Positions 45,701-56,997 of a DNA stretch of 64,000 nt are shown piece by piece. This stretch comes from Telopea speciosissima (lineage: Eukaryota > Streptophyta > Magnoliopsida > Proteales > Proteaceae). Where the stretch lies: the NCBI RefSeq assembly GCF_018873765.1, contig NC_057925.1, positions 46,841,010-46,905,009 of the forward strand, given 5' to 3'. Within the stretch, counting starts at the first letter, position 1. Every line of letters begins with the position of its first letter. The translations under genes were made by a program, and so were the position numbers. The notes under the pieces are model-generated. The model did not search any database. It had not been told where the DNA came from and saw only the letters and a program-made list of their open reading frames with translations.

Positions 45701-48700
45701 TGAAATCTAACGCTAGTGTGTTACAGACTTTTATGTGAGGCTCAGTTAATGGAGTGCTAATCCCAAACCAGTGAAATCCAGTAGGAGATCAGCTTGCGAC
45801 AAGATTGCAGGAGAAAAAAGACAAACCAGATTTGAAAAGAAAACTTTTAACAGAGTTGTAGTTGGTCTAATTTGGCCAATAATCAATTTAAAGGACTTGA
45901 TTTTAGTGTAAGATTTTTGCAATGTGTAATCAAAATCTAATGGCCAGATTCACACTTATGGAGTAATCCTACTTGGGAAGGACAGCTCTACAACTGCAGA
46001 ATCAATGGACAGAATTGGGGCCCTAAACAGATATCAATTAAGGTTCAAATAGCTGATTGAACAGTAACAAAATATAAAAACAGAATTTCCAAAATAGAAC
46101 CAGAAATCTGAAAATTGTTTGAATCGTACTTACAGTAGGATTTCAGATTTTAATTGGAAAGTTCAGATTTTGTCATTTTGAAACCATGACAAGATTCAGA
46201 ACTAACAGCATAATAGGGAACTGAAATAAGAATTCAGAGATTTTGCCATTTTGAAGCCATGACAAGATTCAGAACTAACATCATAATAGGGAACTGAAAT
46301 AAGAATTCAGAGATTTTGCCATTTTGAAGCCATGACAAGATTCAGAACTAACATCATAATAGGGAACTGAAATCAGAATTCGGAGATTAATTTTAAAACA
46401 AGAGATTTGGAGGGAGTAGGAAACTAGAATTCGATGGGAAAGAAAGGATGTTTGTGAGATTTTGAAACTGAGACTCAAACTGAATAGAAATAAAAGAAGA
46501 TAGAGCAGATATGTTCAGGAATCACCACCTGATCTACAGGGCTGGAATCATCACCAATACCCAACCTTGGAATCACCACCATGGAGCCTACTGAATCACC
46601 ACAGTAGGGAGCGTTCTGAATTACAATAGAACCAAAGGACATACTCAAATTCATGTACAAGGCTGTAGCCCCTCACAAACTTAAATAGAAGACTTAAAAG
46701 CAAACTCAAACTCAAAAGGAAATACCTAAACCAATGTTGAACTGATTAGGTAACTTAAACTAACTAGGAACTAAAATAACAAAGGAAAGAGGCTGAAATA
46801 AGGCTGGAATCATAGACACCTATTTGAACAAAACTAAAACACATCATAACAAATAAAATAAAGAAATAAATCTCTAACTAAACTAACTAATAAAGGAAAT
46901 CCTGTATTAATTCCTCCCACCTGTATTTTAGAATCATTAAAGTGACCTATTACAATAAAAACCCATTGGGCCATAGGCACAACATGTGTAGAACCCAACA
47001 CAAGGCTTTTTTCCACTAAATAAACCCACTTCTGTGTTTTATTTGCACCATCAGTATAAGTGACTGCAACACTCATATATGGGGGCTAGCTCCCTGCTAT
47101 CTAATCTTGCACTTGACAGTACTTTACCAAATAACAATACTGAACAAAGCAAAATAAAAAGCTGGATCAAATCAGGCAGATATGAGTAAGTCAGAAATAG
47201 TTGAGTTAATTCTCCTGACAAAAATGTTTGAGAAGAAGAAGCATACCGAGTGTGAGCTTCTTATTTCCTTGTACAAAATCATTTCCAGCTACATTGACTA
47301 GGGAGAATTTCATTTGTTTCCCGATCCTGATAACTTGGTTGCAATTCTCTACTTTTCTAAATGGCATCTTAATGGGAGGTTTTGTTGCCTGCTTCCAGTT
47401 AACTGATCCTGGAGACACCTTATCAAGTACTTCCAAAAGGACCCATCTGCAAGTATAAGAAATGATCCCCATCAAGCAGGATCCACAGATGCTTCCAATT
47501 TTACATGCCTAGAAAATACAAGCTCACCCATTTCTGACATCCTCAAACACATTATTGACATATGAAGTAATTCCAAGACTATTAATCCACAGTCGGAAGC
47601 ATCTCTCTTCCCTAGATACTTGCACATCATCCGTCATCATCTCTGCGAAGGAGATTTTTTTGTCATCCAATGACAGGCCATTTCTGCAAAAGAGACCCAA
47701 CCCTAATTAATATAAATTCCCAAACTTACTGTAAGAGAACAAGATCCATTTGACACAAGTCAGAGAGGAGGAGATATCTGATTTTGATATTGATGGACAG
47801 GCATACACTACCCAAGGATCAGTACAATAAAGGCACTAATCAAGGAAAGGAAACACTGAAGCATCCCCAATGCATAGGGTTAGGATCCAAACAGAAGCAG
47901 AAGAAGGTGGTGTGGGGTGAAAGCAACTTCCATCTGTTCTCTGTTCTTGTAAAATATTTATATTGTGAATCTCTCGCTAAAAATTACAAGTGAGTAGGGG
48001 GTTTGCTAACCAATTGTCACCTAAGTTCCTCAGAATACAAAAAGTTTGAGAGTATGCATAAGGATTGAAGAATAAATGTAATTAAGTGGTGTATATGCAG
48101 GGGATTTAAAATCCTCTTTTCAGCAGGCCCCATACTGAAATCGTTTTTTTTCTTCTTAATTTTTATCACCACCACACCATGTGATCCTCTAGGTTTTAAA
48201 CTAATTGTCAATACCCTAAAAATCAATTATGCTCCCCCCCACCCCTGTTTGTTCATTTTTGCTTTTCACTTTTACAATATGCCTTTCCCCCAACCCCCCG
48301 ACCCCTTTGTCGAGAGAAGGTGATGTGTCGTATAGTGAAATGCTTTCAGTGTGTTGGGAACCCTGAAAAGATGACGTTCATGTCACACGAAGGGAAGGAA
48401 CGACCCTACCAATATCAGTGACATAGAGATGTCTACCATTTGACAGTCCAAAAAAAATGCAACAAAATGCAATTATACCTTGTTAGAATACATGTGTATT
48501 GGTTGGGGGTCCATGGATGTTTATGGACCTCCATACTGTGGGGTTATATTCCCTTGTTAAGTAGTTTAGATTTAGGCTACTGAGTTTTCCTAGTGTGTTT
48601 ATGCTTTATACTTAGCTCGGTTGTAAGTTTCATATTCTCTTTGTAATTCTGTTTTACTTTATAAATAAAGCTTAGTTCCATCGATTCCTCTCTCTCCTGG

Positions 48701-51700
48701 TTCTCCAAGGTACTGATATCGTTTCTTGGCATCAGAGTTCTCTTGACAACCTGGGTTAATCTTCTATTCTGGTTTTGAAGGTCAACAATGGTTTCAGTTG
48801 AAGGTTGCAGCAACCTATGCTGTGTAATACCATTGTAGGCCCTAGTTGGTGATGATATGATGATATACTAGGGTCTCTACTATCTTCTTATTGATTTGCA
48901 TGGAGTGGGAAGTCATTTGAATACAGTTATCTTCAGATTCAAAGTTACAGCAGTTCTGGAATTCAAGGTTTTTGAGGGATATCAAGATATTCAATTATTT
49001 TATATCCACCCATCAGATTATCTTCCAAGTTTTCAAGAATTATTCTCCCATACAGGAAGGCCACTCGACCTTGGTTTGAAGCTGATCAGCCCTGCTGATC
49101 ATATGTCTTTGCTGCTCACAAAAGCTCCATGCGGTACTCTGTTTTAGAGTAGTTTTTTCAGAAACTTGATTCTCTAATTAGTTTTATCTACCTAGCAGTT
49201 TTCTCTGAAATTTTGAGGGTTTATTTAAATTCCTTTGGAGGTACACTTGATTGCTATTTTGAGGAGTTTTGAACCACTGATTGTGGTTCCATTTGAAAAC
49301 CCAAACATAGCTTGTCTGTTTTCTTGTTTTTTTTGTTGAGATCGACTTCTGGTTTTGCTCCTGATCTAACCTGCAGATCAACCCAGTGTTTTGGGGTCTT
49401 GTACTCTTATCTGGGACATAACTCGATCCATATTTGGGGTCAATATGACCAAATATCTGGGTTTTATATTCCAGATTTGCAGTTTTGTGCCTGCGGTTAC
49501 ATCAGATTCTTCTTATATCAGTATCGTCTGCAGGGTTTTTATATCCAATTGCTGGTTTATCATCTCTCAGATTTGGAGAATTATTTGTGGTTGTTTGCAT
49601 CTCTCATTTGATCTATTTGATACATCATTGCTGACCCAAAACCTACAACGAACAATGTGAATCTCCAGATTACAGCTATTAAACTATGGGGAATTCCAAA
49701 TACCTTGTTATGGGCTCAAACAGTCGAGGTTTACACTACTGCAAACAGAAAGTTGAAGTACCTCCAATCTGATCCTCCATGTGCTGATTCCAAAGAACCT
49801 GCTGGAATAAAAGCATATGAGGAATGGATGCGAGAGAATGATACGCTACTTATATGGCTGTGGAATAGCATGGATCAAGCTATTGTTGCAAACTTAATGT
49901 TTCAACCCACTGCCAAAGGAGTCTGATTGGGACATCTTTCCCTTTCCAAGCTTCAACAAATGGTTCCCAATTGCATGAAGATTTCTTGTTTGGAATGTGA
50001 AGCCTGTAAGCTTAGGAAGCATCACCGTACTCCATTCCCATCTCGTGATGTTCCTCGTAGTTCTTCCCCTTTTTTTTTTTAAAGTTCACTCTGATGTGTG
50101 GGGTCCATGTCATGTTAAGAGTCCGTTAGGGTTTGCTTATTTTGTTACCTTTGTTGACAATCACTCTCGTATAACATGATTATATATGTTGAAGGATCGT
50201 ACTGAATTTTTTTTTTAATTTTTTAAAGCAGTTCTATTCTGAAGTTAAAAATTCAGTTTGGTCTGTCAATTAATATTTTTTTGGTCAGATAATGCTTTAG
50301 AATATACTCAACGTGGCATATCTGATTTTTGCTCTGTGCATGGCATGATACATCAAACTAGTTACTTTTATACTCCTCAACAGAATGGTATAGCTGAACA
50401 GGAAAACGGGCACCTACTTGAGGTTGCTCGTACCTTGATGTTTCACATGCATGTTCCCAAATATTTGTGGAATGACGCCATTCTGAGTGCTTGCTATTTA
50501 ATTAATCGTATGCCATCCACTGTTCTTGGTAATCAATCTCCTTTCTCTGTTGTCTTTCTTGATGTTACTCAGTTCAGTTTACCTCCACGGGTGTTTGGTT
50601 GTGTTTGCTTTGTTCACAACCTTCGCCCTGGACTTGATAAATTATCCCCACTTGCTTTATTCAGACTTATGGAGTTGATTATTTTGAGACCTTCTCACCC
50701 GTGGCACAGTTTATCTCCTTAGCCATGAACCTTGACTGGCCTCTATTTCAGCTTGATATAAAAAATGCATTTCTTTATGGTGATATTGACAAAAAGATTT
50801 ATATGGAGCAACCTCCAATGTATGTTGCTCAGGGAAAGAATGTGCCAAAGGTTTGTCATCTTCTTAAGACTATATTCAGGTTGAAACAGTCTCCGCGTGT
50901 GTTGTTTTAATTCAGTAAAGTTATTAATGGATATGGATTTTCTCTATGTTTTTCTGATCACTCTGTGTTCGTACGTCGTCGGGGATCCTTGTTGTGTATG
51001 CTGACGATATCATAATTTCAGGTAATGACTCCTATAGTCTTATGGTATTGAAGATGTAGAGGCGTATCTCCATCAGCATTTTCAGATGAAGGACCTGGGA
51101 GTACTCAGGAATTTTCCGAGTTAGGAAGTTGTTTGTTGCAAGATATGTGTCAATTTGTCTCAGAGAAAGTACGTTCTGGACCTTGTATCCGAAAATGGTA
51201 TGTTAGGCTGTAACTCTTGTAAGCCGACAATCCTATGGATCCAAATCTGAAACTTGGGGTGAGTGATGGAAAACGACCTTAAGGATAAATTTCAATTTAG
51301 AAGACTTGTTGGGAAAGTCATTTATCTGACCATCACTCGTCCAAATATTTCCTTTGTTGTTGGTATCATTAGTCAATTTATGAAAATTCCCAAACATGCT
51401 CATTGGGATGTTGTTTGTCTATTCTAAGGTATCTTAAAGGTGCTCTTGGCATAGGTCTCACTTATCGAAGTCATGGTCACACTAATATTGTGGGATATTT
51501 TGATGCTGATTGGGCTGGAGCTGCCAACAATCATCAATCGACTACTGGATATTGTACATTTGTTGGTGGTAATCTTGTTTCTTGGAGGAGTAAGAAGCAG
51601 ACTAATGTGGCTAGGTCGAGTGTAGAGGCTGAGTATAAAAATATGACTCATACTGCAGCTAAGTTGATGTGGTTAAAGTCTCTCCTGTGAGAGTTGGGGT

Positions 51701-54700
51701 TCGTAGCTTCTAAACCAATAGAGATGTATTGTGATGATCAAGCTACAATTTACATTGCTAGCAATCCTGTTTTTCATGAAAGTACCAAGCACATTGAGGT
51801 CCATTGTCACTTTGTGCAGAATGTTGTTATGCAGAAGATCATCTCCACTCTGTTTGTCTTAACACCGGCAATCAACTTGATGATATGTTTACCAAGGCGC
51901 TGTTTCGCCCGACATTTTTTGAAAGTTATTCCAAGCTGGGTATGCAAGATATATACACTCCAGTTGGAGGGGGAGTGTTAGAATACATTTGTATGGTTGG
52001 AGGTCCATGGATGTTCATTGACCTCCATACCGTGGGGTTATGTTTCCTTGTTTAGTAGCTTAGAATTAGGCTATTAAGTTTTCCTATTGTGTTTATGCTT
52101 TATACTTAGGTTGGTTGTAAGTTTCCTATTCTCTTTGTAATTCTGTTTTTTACTTTTATACATAAAGCTTAGGGGCTGGACGATGGATTACATTGTCAGT
52201 CTCCCAGTTCTCTTCCCTCATAGATTCCTCTCTCTCTCTCTCTCTCTCTCTCGCTCTCAGGTACTGATATTGTTTCTACCTAAAAGATAGAACCCATATA
52301 GTACAGAAAACAGATATGATAACATAAATATTTAGCATATCGAACAAATGTAGCAAGGTAATCGAACTTTTCCCCATGCAAAGCAACCATATTGAAGAAG
52401 CAATTCAGTCTAATAACTTGGCACTTTTTAGGAAAATGTAACTGTCCTATACTAAAAATTTTATACCTAGATTCTATTACTTAATTTTCAAGGACCATAG
52501 CCGTCCTGGTTTAAGGGAAAGGTGATAAGCAAAAGTAATAACAAAGCATATGAAAAGGATGGAAGACAATGTTCTTTGTCACCTATGATGGAAGATTTGT
52601 GCAACAAATGTGAGATTCAGATTTGCCGAGCCTTCAACGATGTCCTTTGGTGTTAGGTATCTTTTACAGTCCATCCGTTCTGCATGCTCAAGTACCAATT
52701 TTGCTCTTTCAGTCGGATCCTTAATATCCAATGTACCAGGGCTACAGTGCTCAGGGGCGAGAACATTGAGAAGGTAAGCATAAGCCTCCCCATCCTGTAC
52801 ATGCATAAACCCATGCTAATAAATTATATCATTCATAAGAGAAGTTATTCTACATCTTATCCGATAAAAGTGGTTAGAACAATGCTACTCAATAAAGTGA
52901 GTATTCAACCAACAGACCAGCTTGATTTAATGAGATTCGCTGGTCAAAGGAAAGGAAGTACCTTGATAAAATTTAACAGTAAGATTTAAGAAGTTTGGAA
53001 TACGTAAAGCCCAAAGTCAACAAAAAAGACAATGAGGAAATTTCATATGTTTGACTTTTAAGGAAGTCCTGAATGAAGTGGTACAAGTTATGGGGAAGCA
53101 AAATTATGAGGTCTGGTTATATGAACACAAGGTCTTTAGGAGGTAGAAACGTTACTACGGAGTATTCCAAAGTAGCTTGAGGATCATTTTAAGAAATACT
53201 TCCGGTAACTAAGATCCAATTTCCATTCTCTTCTGCTTCATTCTCCTTTGGAAACGTATTATCACCTATAGGATTTAATGTAAGAGAAAATGAAACCAAA
53301 TTATCCTAGAACAAGCTATGCACCAATTAATGTAATGAGTGTCCAAACAGCTCACATGCCCACACATTTCCTCTTTGGAATTTGGATAACCTATTTATGA
53401 ATGACTTTGGCCTGGATTTGAGACTCTTATGGTTCCTTTGACAGTCTGCTCACATTCCACTCCTAATCCAGCTAGAGGGCACTACTGAAGATAGGAGGAA
53501 TTCTCTGCTGCTCTAACTCTCCCATGGACAAGAGATCAGATTCCCCTTCCAAAGGTATCAGGGTGACAGCATGCAACCAAAGTTTCAATAGTTCTGATTA
53601 CTCAGATTTTGAGTGTGTCATCTTAATGATGCCCTTGCTAATTTAAAAGTTGAAAATCAGCGAATACTTTCCTTACCTTTACATCAGATGAAAAATTTGT
53701 AATAGGTTTCTTGTACCCTGCTTTTTTGAGATGGAAGTTCATCCAACGTAGTAAGATTTTTTCTGGGCTCAAACTCATAAGCTCCTCCACCTCCTGGTCA
53801 TTCAACATCAATAAAGAACATATAGTAATTTTTCCTCTCAAGAAATATGTAAAATATTGAAAAAAAAAAACTTATGCACTTCCAGATTCAGAAACAAAGA
53901 GAGGGGCATCAATGTATATTTACATTGCTGTCATCCACCAATTCCACCAGTTGAGGTGTCTTCTTAAGGTTGAGGTCCGCTAACAGTTGGATCTGATATC
54001 ATCAAACACAGTGCGCTAACATTAGTAAGTTACAATTGTAAAAAGAAATCTATATCAACTAAATCATTGAGTTTTCTACAGTTGATTTTGGATTGTTAAC
54101 CTTTCCAATATCCCATTTTGCTTTGGTGTCCTAGAAAGATTATTTTCGTATTGTCAATGCAGAATAAGTTCAGGTTCTTACCTTTATGATTTGAGAAATT
54201 AACCCAAGTATGAGGTGTGGCTGCAAAGAAAGAGAAGAAAAAAGGAAAGAAAGGAATTTCAACAACAAAACCAAAACTGAGGAGTCCTCAAACTGCTAAC
54301 ACAATGCTGACGAAACTCAAATGTGTAGTTCGAAATGGCAAAACTAACCCTTCCTTCAACCAAGTCCTGTGTTCCAATGTTAACCACTGTGCAGCCAATA
54401 GCCTTTGCAGAATTAAGGCAAAGGGTATGGTTTTCATTTCTTTCCCAAGGATTTAGTACTCTTTTGGTGTTAATAGCTCGTTCATCTATTGTCCCAGGCA
54501 CCGCAACATTGATCAACTTACTGTAACAAGCCATTGGATGCATCAACAATCAGAAAAGAGCTACTTAAATCAACAAGCAAATAGAAGCAGTGCAGGAGAT
54601 TGTCACAAAGACCCTGCATATATACCAGAGAAGAACACCATCTTTCGCAAGATCAAATAGAGCATTAGTATCTATAGGAAGAAAATTCTTCAGAAATGGA

Positions 54701-55314
54701 TCATCTCCAAGGTAGCTATTGATGTGGGCAACATAAGAAGCCTGCTCTGATTCGCTAATGGTGTGGAGAAGAGTGGTGGTCGTGGCCTTGAGGAATGCTG
54801 ACGAGTGCTTAGAGCCACCCAATTTGGCTGTAGCTCGGGCTCGTAAATTCAAATATGCCTACCAATTCGAAGAGGAAAATCAACATCAGTTCATCCTCAT
54901 CCATTCAACTCAAACCAATAAGGAGAAAAATAGTCTCACCCTTAGGAAGGCTTCGAAATCGATATCATCGTTCATATCAGAAGACTCGCTCAAGATAACA
55001 GAGATCTCCTCCTCAGTGAACATCTGATGAAAGTCCTTCAATTTGGCCATTACAGGCGGCAAATCTCCAACAACCACTTTACCCGATTGACTCCTCAACG
55101 ATACAAACTAGAAAGAAACATAACCCAATTCATATATCACCTCAAATCGCAGAGTAATCAGATTTGATACCGAACTTGAATAATGCACCACTTCTGAAAC
55201 AAAAGAAGAAGACTTGGAAATACTCACCTTGGATTTGAGCCCGCGAAGCTCGACCTGAGTGAACTGGCTCTGGAGCGATGAATCGGACAGATGAACACCC
55301 ACGAAACTGGACAT
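39784..55314 (-). CDS. Fimbrin (plastin), actin-bundling protein, 686 aa
   Basis: Fourteen coding exons on the minus strand: 55314-55228, 55107-54940, 54858-54626, 54520-54349, 54220-54182, 53992-53924, 53793-53677, 52794-52583, 47683-47528, 47446-47247, 41405-41248, 41164-41068, 40764-40673 and 40044-39784. All have GT-AG ends and agreeing phases; they total 2061 bases (686 residues, the usual plant fimbrin length). The N terminus carries the degenerate EF-hand-like region of plant fimbrins ([19 protein letters not shown]). Four calponin-homology domains follow at about 121-240, 259-370, 391-500 and 510-615, with [19 protein letters not shown] as a landmark. The acidic Ser/Ala-rich tail is typical and varies between paralogues. 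The protein cross-links actin filaments in the cytoplasm. The introns 47684-52582 and 41406-47246 are swollen by repeats; the coding frame is intact. Confidence 0.95.
42883..43040. mobile_element. Inverted-repeat element related to the MITE families
   Basis: GGTTCTCTGAGC...GGGGTGCACTAACACC on the left and, reversed from the right, GGTTCTTTGAGC...GGGGAGCGCACCAATGAGG. The core has TCTATCTCTCCTC like family A. Located in fimbrin intron 10. Confidence 0.55.
43870..43951. repeat. AAAAT pentanucleotide and AT microsatellites
   Basis: About nine AAAAT-type units (43870-43910), a poly-A stretch, then an AT run at 43931-43951. Located in fimbrin intron 10. Confidence 0.9.
44321..44980. mobile_element. 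Inverted-repeat element, about 660 bp
   Basis: Both ends carry AGGGTCTTTTTGGTATCA in opposite orientation (44321-44338 and 44980-44963), followed by TTTTCATTTT. The similarity extends a little outward (CAAGTA...CTTT). Such ends are common in plant hAT-type non-autonomous elements. No exact target duplication was found. Located in fimbrin intron 10. Confidence 0.65.
46160..46390 (+). repeat. 73-bp unit, three copies in tandem
   Basis: TTTTG(T/C)CATTTTGAA(A/G)CCATGACAAG and GATTCAGAACTAACA, then ATAATAGGGAACTGAAAT, recur with a 73-bp period (46168, 46241, 46314). Copies 2 and 3 are nearly identical. Located in fimbrin intron 10. Confidence 0.9.
48481..48725 (+). repeat. 5' LTR of the copia element (245 bp)
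   Basis: Begins TGTTAGAATACATGTG and ends CTGATATCGTTTC. It differs from the 3' LTR by point changes and lacks a segment of about 50 bp (GGGGCTGGACGATGG...) and the CT run present there. Confidence 0.9.
48727..48738 (+). promoter_or_regulatory. Copia primer-binding site
   Basis: TGGCATCAGAGT, one base after the LTR, is a variant of the TGGTATCAGAGC sequence that pairs with initiator methionine tRNA in plant copia elements. Confidence 0.75.
49657..49926 (+). pseudogene. Copia gag fragment
   Basis: An 89-codon frame with the typical copia gag start ([37 protein letters not shown]). It stops just where sequence of the pre-integrase region ([15 protein letters not shown], with CLECEACK) begins, so an internal deletion has removed the rest of gag and the protease. 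Confidence 0.8.
49927..50690 (+). pseudogene. Copia integrase fragment
   Basis: The pre-integrase [13 protein letters not shown] segment, then [49 protein letters not shown] and LINRMPS in integrase order. Stops after HSRIT and near 50270, plus T-rich insertions, break the frame. Confidence 0.85.
50691..51400 (+). pseudogene. Copia reverse transcriptase fragment
   Basis: FSPVA-type start, then [33 protein letters not shown] and, in a shifted frame, the region around the YVDD box (near 50990-51010). Several stops and frameshifts are present. Confidence 0.8.
51403..51965 (+). pseudogene. Copia RNase H fragment
   Basis: [53 protein letters not shown], then after a stop [23 protein letters not shown] and a frame change. 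This is the copia RNase H and C terminus; it ends at the polypurine tract TTGGAGGGGGAG (51964-51975). Confidence 0.85.
51976..52276 (+). repeat. 3' LTR of the copia element (301 bp)
   Basis: Begins TGTTAGAATACATTTG and ends CTGATATTGTTTC. It carries a CT microsatellite (about 52226-52252) and an extra segment absent from the 5' LTR. Confidence 0.9.
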
Positions 55315-55822
55315 CTTTGCGGCTGTTGCTAATCGGAAACGGGGTGTATGGAAGAAGGAATCACTAAGTTTATGATCAGAGTCTCAGTAAACAAACAGAA
55401 CTCAATTCAGTCTCCAACGATGGAATTCAATAGGAAACAACACTCAAGTCAAAGCAGGAATCTAGATCCAAATTCTCGACCAGAGAAAAACCCAATTGAG
55501 AGAATCTCCAATGTCATCATCATCTTTCTATTGCTGCCACCAAAAATAATCTTATCATCATCTTTCTATTGCTGCCACCAAAAATAATCTCTGTTGTTTA
55601 TAAGAACTTAGTCAATGAAGCGAGAAAAAAATGGAAACCAAGACCATGTATCAGAGAAACAGAGAGAACCCAGGAGAACAAACCTGTAAAAAATCAACGA
55701 ATGATGTTGAAGGCGATGATGTGTTTTCTTCCTTCCATATGATTGTGAAGGTTGGTTTGACTATTCTTAAGATATTCTTCTTCTCTCCATTTGATGTGCT
55801 TGTTAGAACATGGAGAATGCAG

Positions 55823-55828
<6 letters not shown>

Positions 55829-55867
<39 letters not shown>
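55829..55867. repeat. GA microsatellite upstream of fimbrin
   Basis: A pure GA run. Read on the fimbrin strand it is a CT run about 0.5 kb before the ATG. With the second run at 56026-56057 it is a typical plant 5' leader or core promoter feature. Confidence 0.9.
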
Positions 55868-55871
<4 letters not shown>

Positions 55872-56021
55872 AGGGATCGATTTTCCTTCGTCGATGGGCA
55901 AAGTGAGAGGAGAGAAAACCGTTTTGCCTTCGGACCCGCGAAGACTGAGGGGGCCAACCTAGAGAGACTGTTGGCTCTGAGATCCTCTTTAGACTTGCAG
56001 GACGGTCCTTTGCGACCTTGC

Positions 56022-56025
<4 letters not shown>

Positions 56026-56057
<32 letters not shown>
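56026..56057. repeat. Second GA microsatellite upstream of fimbrin
   Basis: A pure GA run after GCAAGGCAGAGAG. Confidence 0.9.
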
Positions 56058-56060
<3 letters not shown>

Positions 56061-56526
56061 CTTAAAATGTCAATGGCATGACCGGTGGCAATATGAAACT
56101 TTCATTCTTTCCTTGTCCTAAGAGTAATGATGTTGGTGTGATTTGGTTCGGTTTGGTTAGATTCGATTCCATTCACAGTATCAAAAGTAAAAATTAAAAT
56201 CGAACCGTTTATTAAATGGCTCCATGTAATGAAACCAAAATCGAACCAATTATTATATGATTATATTGTTCTTAAACAAAGTCTCATAGGAAATGCTGTA
56301 TAAAAAATCTACTCTAAAAGTCATAAGCAATTAATTAATATGCCTAGAATGCTCTATTGTTTTCATCTAAGGCTAAATCTCCTAATGACGTGATCCTATC
56401 AGCACATTGTGCATGCATTGATTTTCTCGTAGCTTCCATGCCTCCTCCAAGGTCGACGATTACTCCGTTGCCTTCATCAACCTCCATGGTCTCAACTTGG
56501 ACGGCCCCCTTCTTGATAGTTTCAAG

Positions 56527-56997
56527 CTCAACTGTGATGCCTCTTGGAACCCAAACAAAAATCAAAGTGGTTTGGGTTTTCTAATTTGAAATCATCTTGG
56601 TGAGTCTCGGGTGGATGTAGCAACCCCTTCTATGTTCAATAATATTTTGGTTGGAGAGACAATGACTAATAAGGATGGATTACTTGAGGCTCTTTTAGAA
56701 GGAACCTATATGCTAGTGGTGGAAAGTGACAACCAAGAGGTTATCTCCTATCTCCGTGATTTAACGAAAATTCTGACTCTCTCAATTAGACCGATTGCCA
56801 TTGATATTAAACATCTGGTTATTTATTTTGACCAGGTTTCATTTCAATATATTCCAAGGGAAACCAATGTTGTGGCTGATTCCCTTACCAGGAGGGCTCT
56901 ATCTCTTATGAATTGGATAGTTTGGCCTAATTCCGATCCTTGTGTTTTTGTTGATTCAATCTCAAATCCCAGGAGTGTAATCCGTGTTCTTCAATAG
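56527..56997 (+). pseudogene. Remnant of a reverse-transcriptase-associated RNase H domain
   Basis: The frame LNCDASWNPNKNQSGLGF starts at 56527, is cut by a TGA at 56587-56589, and continues as VDVATPSMFN, MTNKDGLLEALLEG, VVESDNQEVISYL and YIPRETNVVADSLTR. The order of acidic residues (D in NCDAS, E in the ALLEG helix region, D in ESDN, D in VVADSL) is that of the RVT_3 RNase H-like domain (PF13456) found at the end of plant LINE-type elements and in many stand-alone plant genes. No reverse transcriptase lies upstream, so it is an isolated decayed piece. Confidence 0.75.

Larger units (their letters stand above)
48481..52276 (+). mobile_element. Degenerate Ty1/copia element in a fimbrin intron
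   Basis: LTRs lie at 48481-48725 and 51976-52276, flanked by TACCT (48476-48480 and 52277-52281). A primer-binding site and polypurine tract are present. The internal region is only about 3.25 kb and holds a gag piece, then integrase, reverse transcriptase and RNase H pieces in the copia order, all with stops and frameshifts; the gag zinc knuckle and protease are missing. It lies in opposite orientation to the host gene within its intron of 4.9 kb. Confidence 0.93.
55315..56100 (-). promoter_or_regulatory. Likely 5' UTR and promoter region of fimbrin
   Basis: On the fimbrin strand there are two CT runs (56057-56026 and 55867-55829). A plausible acceptor TTTTTTACAG at about 55692-55683 suggests a leader intron ending near 55682, some 370 bases before the ATG. 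This is inference from position and base composition. Confidence 0.35.

Noticed and set aside
55631..56081. Open frames with long Arg-Glu or Ser-Leu runs
   Set aside because: They come from the GA/CT microsatellites upstream of fimbrin.
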